From: Deltaproteobacteria bacterium
GTDB lineage: Bacteria > Desulfobacterota_D > UBA1144 > Nemesobacterales > UBA2774
Assembly (NCBI GenBank): GCA_029262275.1
Contig: JAJCZS010000042.1
Location: 21,257 to 85,256 of the forward strand
Direction of reading: 5' to 3'
DNA: 64,000 nt
Below the pieces are notes generated by a model. The model was not told the origin of the DNA. It ran no database searches and was given only the letters and a program-made list of their open reading frames with translations. Shown here piece after piece: positions 59,084-64,000 of the stretch. Made by a program: the position numbers and the translations under genes. How positions within the stretch are numbered: the stretch's first letter is position 1; every line of letters begins with the position of its first letter.

Positions 59084-60784
59084 CTACCAGGAGCCGCCGC
59101 CCCCTCCACCAAATCCGCCTCCACTAGAGCCACCTCCACCGCTGAATCCGCTTCCGCCCGATCTCCTTGGTGTCGATGACAAAGTGCTATTCATAACTCC
59201 AAGGCTTCTGCCGATGTCAGAGACAAAGATATTGGGGGTGAATGTATTGCCATATGTCGAGGAGTGATACCAATTGGGCGGCTTATTGTAGATATCTTTA
59301 AATGCATTTGCCCATTTGTCTTCTAATCCAAAAACGAGTGCGTAGGGGAGAATCCTGTCAAAGAGAGTAGGGTCTTCTTTAGCGAGTCTTTCGATCCTAT
59401 CTTTTTCAGCTCTATCTATAAATTCTCTAAATCCAAGGAGTTCTTTATTTTTAAGAGAACCTTTTTTGGTTTTCCTAGGCATGTATCTTGAGAATATTAG
59501 TATTATTAATCCTGATAGAGCTACGCATAGTCCAAGGGGGAAAATGGCTAGAAGGAAAAACCCTAATATCATTGTACCAATCCCTATCCATTTATAAATA
59601 CTTCTAACGTTCTCAGGGTTTGTAGGAAAATATCTCTTGTCTACAAGTTGCTTATAGAGTGCATTCCTTATACCAGGAAGCTCAGTATAGAATTTGTTCC
59701 TAAGATCTGAAACCATTATGGTCTCTTTCCCTTTGAATATTCCAGATAGGACTTTCTCTTCATAAGATTTAAGAGACTCATCAGTCTTTTGAGTTCTGAG
59801 CAGCTTATAGTCTCTATCGGTGAAGAAAAAGAATTTTGTACTAGAGAGCTCCTCTATCTCTAAAAATCCTCTTACAGCTAGATCAATCACGGTTGAAGTT
59901 ATATCTAGAATATTTGCTCTCTCATCTATCAATGTTCCTGCTTCAGCTGGCGAAAGATCTTCTGGAGGCTCGTATTTTACTGCAATAACACCTCTACCTT
60001 CAGGATCTTTTCCCCTATTTTTCCAAAAGTAGAGGAGAGTGAAGAAAGTTGCAAATGGCAGAGCAAATGCCCAGTTGTCGAAGATGAACCACCAGAGCTT
60101 AGATAGAGATGAGGGCTCTTCTATTATTCCTTTAGGAATTCCAACAACTATAGTTAATCCCTCACCACCATTAAGTGAGCCTATTGTCTTGAATTTTACT
60201 CCTGATTCTCCTACTTGATTAGTGCAATCTTTACTAGTAGATCCATATGCCCCTGTAAAGCAGGCAGCTATAACTCCATCTGCAATGTCTTGATCGAAAT
60301 AGACATTGGCTCCTGAGCTCAGTATTGGAACTCTCCACTCATCGCCTGTTACATTCCAATAAAGCTCATCATGGTCTTCAAAAAATCCGATGGCACCACT
60401 TACTGTATATTCAATCCTATAGTTATGTGTGCCAGTTATTTTTCTGTCCGGGTCACCAATCCTTATATTCGCCCACCCACCGGATTTGCTGACTTTGTAA
60501 ATATAGGAATCGTCTTTAAAGTTTGTTACATCTTCTACGTTTAATCTGACACTGTATTTTGTTAATCCGGAGCTGTATCTGTAGGGAATGTCTCTATATA
60601 TGCCATGTCTGAGAGCATTTCCAAAGTCGTATTCTATATTCTCTTGGACGTTTATTGTTCCATCTTTTTTGATATATATATTGGAGTGGAAATTCCGTAT
60701 TTCTTCCGCATTGACTACTAGGCTGAAATAGAATGTAGAGAAAAGGAATATTAAAAACAGGATTAAAGTACGTATTATCCGCAT
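59084..60784 (-). CDS. DUF2207 membrane protein with Gly-rich tail
   Basis: This 566-residue protein has a signal peptide (MRIIRTLILFLIFLFSTFYF), a large extracytoplasmic DUF2207-type domain (about 25-225, with HGIYRDIPYRY), one helix near 235-252, a cytoplasmic part, and two more helices around 395-435. The end is a low-complexity Gly/Ser stretch (FSGGGGSSGGGFGGGG). Such proteins are often next to LemA genes, as here: the LemA stop lies 13 bases upstream of its start. The function is unknown; a role at the envelope is likely. Confidence 0.88.
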   Translation of the reverse strand: MRIIRTLILFLIFLFSTFYFSLVVNAEEIRNFHSNIYIKKDGTINVQENIEYDFGNALRHGIYRDIPYRYSSGLTKYSVRLNVEDVTNFKDDSYIYKVSKSGGWANIRIGDPDRKITGTHNYRIEYTVSGAIGFFEDHDELYWNVTGDEWRVPILSSGANVYFDQDIADGVIAACFTGAYGSTSKDCTNQVGESGVKFKTIGSLNGGEGLTIVVGIPKGIIEEPSSLSKLWWFIFDNWAFALPFATFFTLLYFWKNRGKDPEGRGVIAVKYEPPEDLSPAEAGTLIDERANILDITSTVIDLAVRGFLEIEELSSTKFFFFTDRDYKLLRTQKTDESLKSYEEKVLSGIFKGKETIMVSDLRNKFYTELPGIRNALYKQLVDKRYFPTNPENVRSIYKWIGIGTMILGFFLLAIFPLGLCVALSGLIILIFSRYMPRKTKKGSLKNKELLGFREFIDRAEKDRIERLAKEDPTLFDRILPYALVFGLEDKWANAFKDIYNKPPNWYHSSTYGNTFTPNIFVSDIGRSLGVMNSTLSSTPRRSGGSGFSGGGGSSGGGFGGGGGGSW

Positions 60785-60797
60785 GGCATATTCGTGT

Positions 60798-61349
60798 CTA
60801 GCCGAAATCTACTTTAGGAGTTTCTCTTTCTTCGTCAGAGTCGAGCTCAAAGTACTCTCTCTTTTCGAAATTGAACATATTTGCCACAAAGTTACTTGGT
60901 ACTGACTCAATTTTAGTATTGAGATCCCTTACCACTGCGTTGTAATAACGGCGGGCTAACTGAATCTGCTCTTCTATATTCGAGAGCTCATCTTGCAGGT
61001 CCAGAAAATTTTGGTTGGCTTTTAAATCTGGGTACGCCTCAGCTAGAGCAAAAAGACTTTTTAGCGCGGACGTCAGAAAATTCTCAGCTTGTCCTTGCTC
61101 TCCGGGTGTTGCTGCTCCCATTGCTTGGTTTCTTGCCTGAACCACTTTTTCAAATGTCTCCTGTTCATGAGAAGCATATCCTTTTACAGTTTCTACCAGA
61201 TTTGGGATAAGATCGTATCTTCTCTTAAGCTGTACATCTACATCAGACCATGCTTGCTCTGAGGTGTTTCTGAGCTTCACAAGGCTGTTATATATAGCAA
61301 CTCCTGCCAGGGCTACAGCTACGATGATTGCTAAAATAATTAGAGTCAT
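60798..61349 (-). CDS. lemA: LemA-family protein
   Basis: This 183-residue protein has an N-terminal membrane helix, then the LemA motif NSLVKLRNTSEQAWSDVDVQLKRRYDLIPNLV and a long coiled-coil helical hairpin, with VVQARNQAM and LARRYYNAVVRDLNT, ending at SVPSNFVANMFNFEKREYFE. The family is widespread and is often paired with DUF2207 genes. The molecular role is unsettled; it is possibly an envelope stress or membrane-organising protein. Confidence 0.93.
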   Translation of the reverse strand: MTLIILAIIVAVALAGVAIYNSLVKLRNTSEQAWSDVDVQLKRRYDLIPNLVETVKGYASHEQETFEKVVQARNQAMGAATPGEQGQAENFLTSALKSLFALAEAYPDLKANQNFLDLQDELSNIEEQIQLARRYYNAVVRDLNTKIESVPSNFVANMFNFEKREYFELDSDEERETPKVDFG

Positions 61350-61479
61350 ACCTATCTCCTATAATCAGGTTTTCAGATTGAAAGTAATAATGATTATTAT
61401 TAATCCAAAAAGGTGTATAAATCAATTAAATCTTTGGATCTAGTCTTTTTCTAAGTGCTACTAAATTACCCCTTAGACT

Positions 61480-62685
61480 TTATGCTAGAGGGTTGAACAC
61501 TAGACCCGAGAGGATCTTTGGATAGAAATAAGTGGTTTTCTGAGGCATCCTGTCGCCAGTCAATACAACATCAAAGATGTCACTTGCTCTTAGCTCAGGA
61601 AGAATGAATGCTACTTCGTAGTCTCCTTCTTGAACCAATTGAACAGCTTCTTCTAGAAACTTTGTAAATAAAAAGTCTTCATCAATAATTTCACCGAATA
61701 CTTTAGTATGAAGAATAGTTACTGCAAGTCCCTCGGTGCTGTCATTTTTTGGAGATACCCTGTAAACATTCTCTGGGTTTTTGGTGAGTATAGTGAATTC
61801 TTTATATCCAATATTTTTAACGCCTTCATCAAAAGGCATCTCTACGATATTAAACTCTTCGCTTAGTTTGTTAAGGAAGGTCTCTAAGTCCATTTCTAAG
61901 CTTTTTACAGCTCTGTGTGTAGGGTTGATTATTAGACCCTCGTCTTCAGCATTAGAGAGAAACATCATTACATATTCGTATGGATTATCATCAGAGGTAC
62001 TTCCATTTGCCTCACGTTGGATGTTTCTGTATTCAAGTGCTGTTTCATAACGATGGTGGCCATCGGCGATCAAAAAACTCTTATCTTCAAGATGGTTTGC
62101 TATAAATGATATAGTTTCAGGGTCTGATATCTTCCACATTTGGTTCCTAACGCCGTCTTCATTAGTAATATCAAAAATTGGCTCACCTGTAAGTTTTTCA
62201 TCTAGAAGCTTTTCTATAACTATTTCAGGGTCTGAATATACGGAGAAAACGGGGCTCATGTTCGCTTTGCAGGCGGTGTTAAGCTTAAGCCTATCTCTTT
62301 TATGTTTAGGAAATGTTCTTTCATGAGGGAGTATCTTCTTTGTAGAGAAGTCCTCAATCTTTACCGCTGCTAGAAACCCTTTTCTGGTTAGTTTCTTGCC
62401 GCCTTCTTCAAATTCCTGATAGTAGGGGTAAATGCTGGGCTCATTGTCATTGGTTAAGATATCTTCTTCGATCCAGCCTCTAAAGGTTTTGGCTGCCTCT
62501 TCGTATTTAGTGTCGTCGTCACCTTTGGATAGTATTAATCTTATAACATTATGAGGGTCCTTATTATATAGATCATCCTGCTCTTTAGAGTTTATTACAT
62601 CGTAGGGTGGGGCAAGTACATTGCCAAAATCTTCGATTTTCTCTGGATTGTATCTAATTCCTTTAAATCCTTTAACTGTGGCCAT
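61480..62685 (-). CDS. DUF1015-family protein (SerK-like fold)
   Basis: This 401-residue protein has the DUF1015 start (FKGIRYNPEKIEDFGNVLAPPYDVI) and the strongly conserved ADGHHRYETAL motif near 208. Related proteins include a serine kinase that uses ADP or ATP, so a sugar- or amino-acid kinase role is possible, but I cannot tell. It overlaps the TsaC/Sua5 gene by 14 bases on the same strand. Confidence 0.9.
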   Translation of the reverse strand: MATVKGFKGIRYNPEKIEDFGNVLAPPYDVINSKEQDDLYNKDPHNVIRLILSKGDDDTKYEEAAKTFRGWIEEDILTNDNEPSIYPYYQEFEEGGKKLTRKGFLAAVKIEDFSTKKILPHERTFPKHKRDRLKLNTACKANMSPVFSVYSDPEIVIEKLLDEKLTGEPIFDITNEDGVRNQMWKISDPETISFIANHLEDKSFLIADGHHRYETALEYRNIQREANGSTSDDNPYEYVMMFLSNAEDEGLIINPTHRAVKSLEMDLETFLNKLSEEFNIVEMPFDEGVKNIGYKEFTILTKNPENVYRVSPKNDSTEGLAVTILHTKVFGEIIDEDFLFTKFLEEAVQLVQEGDYEVAFILPELRASDIFDVVLTGDRMPQKTTYFYPKILSGLVFNPLA

Positions 62686-63304
62686 CTATAAACTCCTTAA
62701 GTGTTTTTGAATCAACATCCCCATCACGAAGAATTTGGGGTGGGTTAAGCGTCAAATCTACAATAGTAGACCCTTTAGATGCGGGAATCTTACCAGAGTC
62801 GACTATAAGGTCAACCTTCCCGTTGAAAGTCTCAAATAGCTCCTGTGGGTCCTGTAAATTCTCGCCTCCACTAAGGTTAGCACTTGTCGATGTTAGCGGC
62901 TCTTCAATGAATTTAAACAGATTCTGTAGAAAAGGATGAGAGGATATTCTAAGCGCTATTTTCCCTGTTCCACATGTAATTAACTCCGGCAGTTCAGCCT
63001 TTTGTTCAAGTATCATAGTAAGCTTGCCAGGCCAGTATTCTTCTGAAAGCGAGGCAGCAATTGGGTTATCAATAGCTATTTTAGAGAGCATTTCTATATT
63101 TTTAATGAGAAGAGGGATAGGTTTCCCGTGTGGCCTTCCTTTTATTTCAAATATTCTCTCTACTGCATTACTATTTGTACCTATAGCCCCTATTCCGTAA
63201 AGAGTCTCTGTGGGATATACGATTACACCGCCACTTTTTAGGACTGAGGCTGCTTTATTCGCACATTGTGGATCATTTTGTGAAATTACTTCTGTTTTAG
63301 GCAT
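62672..63304 (-). CDS. L-threonylcarbamoyladenylate synthase (TsaC/Sua5)
   Basis: From the ATG at 63304 the product is 210 residues; the ORF track starts seven codons earlier at a TTG. It makes the threonylcarbamoyl-AMP used for tRNA t6A37. The YrdC/Sua5 motifs are KSGGVIVYPTETLYGIGAIG, KGRPHGKPIPLLI (the Lys-Arg patch) and STSANLSGG near 142. It is the single-domain form. It overlaps the DUF1015 gene. Confidence 0.9.
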   Translation of the reverse strand: MPKTEVISQNDPQCANKAASVLKSGGVIVYPTETLYGIGAIGTNSNAVERIFEIKGRPHGKPIPLLIKNIEMLSKIAIDNPIAASLSEEYWPGKLTMILEQKAELPELITCGTGKIALRISSHPFLQNLFKFIEEPLTSTSANLSGGENLQDPQELFETFNGKVDLIVDSGKIPASKGSTIVDLTLNPPQILRDGDVDSKTLKEFIDGHS

Positions 63305-63466
63305 GGTATATATGTATTTCAACAATAATTTCTTTACTCGTTCTCCGTTAACGTAAGCTTGACAAATTATTACATATAGTTATCTTACTTTGATAATTTA
63401 TATGGGGCAAATACTCCGGAAGGGTCGAACTCCTGCCAGATATAAATCATTCAAAAAAATTTAATC

Positions 63467-63494
63467 TTGACACGACAATATTCGTGCTTAGTTT
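63467..63494 (+). promoter_or_regulatory. Candidate groES promoter with inverted repeat over the -35 region
   Basis: TTGACA (63467-63472) is a perfect -35, with TAGTTT 16 bases later as a weak -10. Overlapping the -35, CACGA and TCGTG form a five-base inverted repeat with a six-base gap (63471-63486). No CIRCE element is seen. The ribosome site AAGGAGG follows, before the ATG at 63530. The inverted repeat could be an operator, but this is short and speculative. Confidence 0.45.
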
Positions 63495-63529
63495 AAGAGT
63501 AATTAACACTACTAAGGAGGAAGTTTGTA

Positions 63530-63817
63530 ATGAAGGTAAGGCCACTGCACGACAAGGTTTTAATAAAGCTAATTGATGTTGACGAAAAAACTAAAGGTGG
63601 AATTATTATCCCCGAGACTGCCAAAGAAACACCACAAGAAGGTAAAGTAATTGCAGTAGGAACAGGAATTATACTTCCTGACGGCAATATTAAACCACTT
63701 GATGTTAAGAAAGGTGACAAGATCCTTTTCGGTAAATATGGTGTAACACCAATTACAGTAGAAGGTGAAGAATTCCTTATCGTTGGAGAGGACGCGATTT
63801 TAGCTATAGTTAGTTAA
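63530..63817 (+). CDS. groES: Co-chaperonin GroES
   Basis: This 95-residue protein forms the heptameric lid of the GroEL chaperonin. It has the start KVRPLHDKVLIKLI, the mobile loop KTKGGIIIPETAKE, and the end GEEFLIVGEDAILAIV. Length is standard. AAGGAGG precedes the ATG at 63530. groEL follows 42 bases later, with its own ribosome site. Confidence 0.97.
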   Translation: MKVRPLHDKVLIKLIDVDEKTKGGIIIPETAKETPQEGKVIAVGTGIILPDGNIKPLDVKKGDKILFGKYGVTPITVEGEEFLIVGEDAILAIVS

Positions 63818-63859
63818 CAGTAATTTTAAATATAGAAATTATTCAGGAGGCAATAAAGC

Positions 63860-64000
63860 ATGGCAAAGGAAATCAAATTTGACAGAGAAGCCCAGGATGC
63901 AGTGCTAAGCGGCGTAAACGCGCTAGCCAATGCAGTAAAAGCAACACTGGGACCAAGAGGCAGAAACGTACTTATAGAGAAGGCATACGGAGCTCCAGTT
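63860..64000 (+). CDS. groEL: Chaperonin GroEL, N-terminal part (cut by window end)
   Basis: The frame from ATG 63860 runs to the end of the window and gives 47 residues, [20 protein letters not shown] followed by the nucleotide-binding segment [18 protein letters not shown]. This matches the GroEL start. CAGGAGG lies just before it. Only this part of about 540 residues is in view. Confidence 0.96.
   Translation, partial: MAKEIKFDREAQDAVLSGVNALANAVKATLGPRGRNVLIEKAYGAPV

Overview
The window is 64 kb of densely packed, AT-leaning Gram-negative chromosome. It carries lipoproteins, an outer-membrane RND efflux system, MlaE, LemA, cbb3 oxidase and a sigma-54 regulator fragment. Native genes favour AGA/AGG arginine codons. 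The mix suggests an aerobic or microaerobic bacterium from a deep, Deltaproteobacteria-like or candidate-phylum lineage. Ca. Dadabacteria is one guess, but I cannot fix the taxon from sequence alone. I see no insertion sequence, phage or CRISPR array.

Layout. (1) 1-8640 is a respiration block. It opens with the C-terminal tail of an NtrC/Fis-type activator and a CBS-domain gene with a sigma-54 promoter. A minus-strand cbb3 oxidase operon follows, in the order ccoI-ccoS-ccoNO (fusion)-ccoQ-ccoP-ccoG-TauE/SafE-like gene. A second sigma-54-type promoter lies before ccoI, and both promoters share TCTGACA/TGTCAGA motifs upstream. (2) 8468-15872 is a tRNA-Arg-associated accessory region. An intact tRNA-Arg(CCG) stands at the right end and two tRNA 3'-end fragments lie to its left. 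Between the fragments is a lipoprotein gene; between the second fragment and the tRNA is a CzcCBA-type metal efflux operon with foreign-looking CGN arginine codons. (3) 15880-22460 holds a family 4 uracil-DNA glycosylase, leuS, a deoxyhypusine-synthase-like gene, thiE and thrC. (4) 22711-26616 is a plus-strand run: acyP, a metallo-beta-lactamase-fold hydrolase, ftsB-like, a GAF-GGDEF cyclase and rsmA. (5) 26687-33768 holds a three-gene acyl-CoA carboxylase, coaE, 3-hydroxyacyl-CoA dehydrogenase, gltX and a glutaredoxin. (6) 33843-40366 holds a lipoprotein plus an orphan MlaE permease, nicotinate phosphoribosyltransferase, a nitrilase, an aquaporin, a flavin monooxygenase-like protein and a lytic transglycosylase. 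(7) 40868-44301 is the conserved rpmH-rnpA-yidD-yidC-jag cluster, plus a zinc-ribbon protein. (8) 44307-57119 holds tadA, two paralogous acyl-CoA ligases around an inverted cation exchanger, trpE-trpG, a phosphohexomutase, a second nitrilase with a small unknown partner, a TPP enzyme and a peroxiredoxin. (9) 57208-64000 holds lepA, a DUF2207-LemA pair, a DUF1015 gene with tsaC/sua5, and groES-groEL (cut by the window end).

How the parts work together. The cco block encodes a complete-looking high-affinity terminal oxidase with copper loading (CcoI), electron entry (CcoP and CcoO hemes) and assembly (CcoG, CcoS), but no ccoH. The carboxylase, 3-hydroxyacyl-CoA dehydrogenase and acyl-CoA ligases point to fatty-acid or propionate-type carbon use. 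Nitrilases and the TPP enzyme suggest use of small organic nitrogen or keto-acid compounds. The most unusual signals are the paired sigma-54 promoters around the oxidase and the layered tRNA-Arg island.
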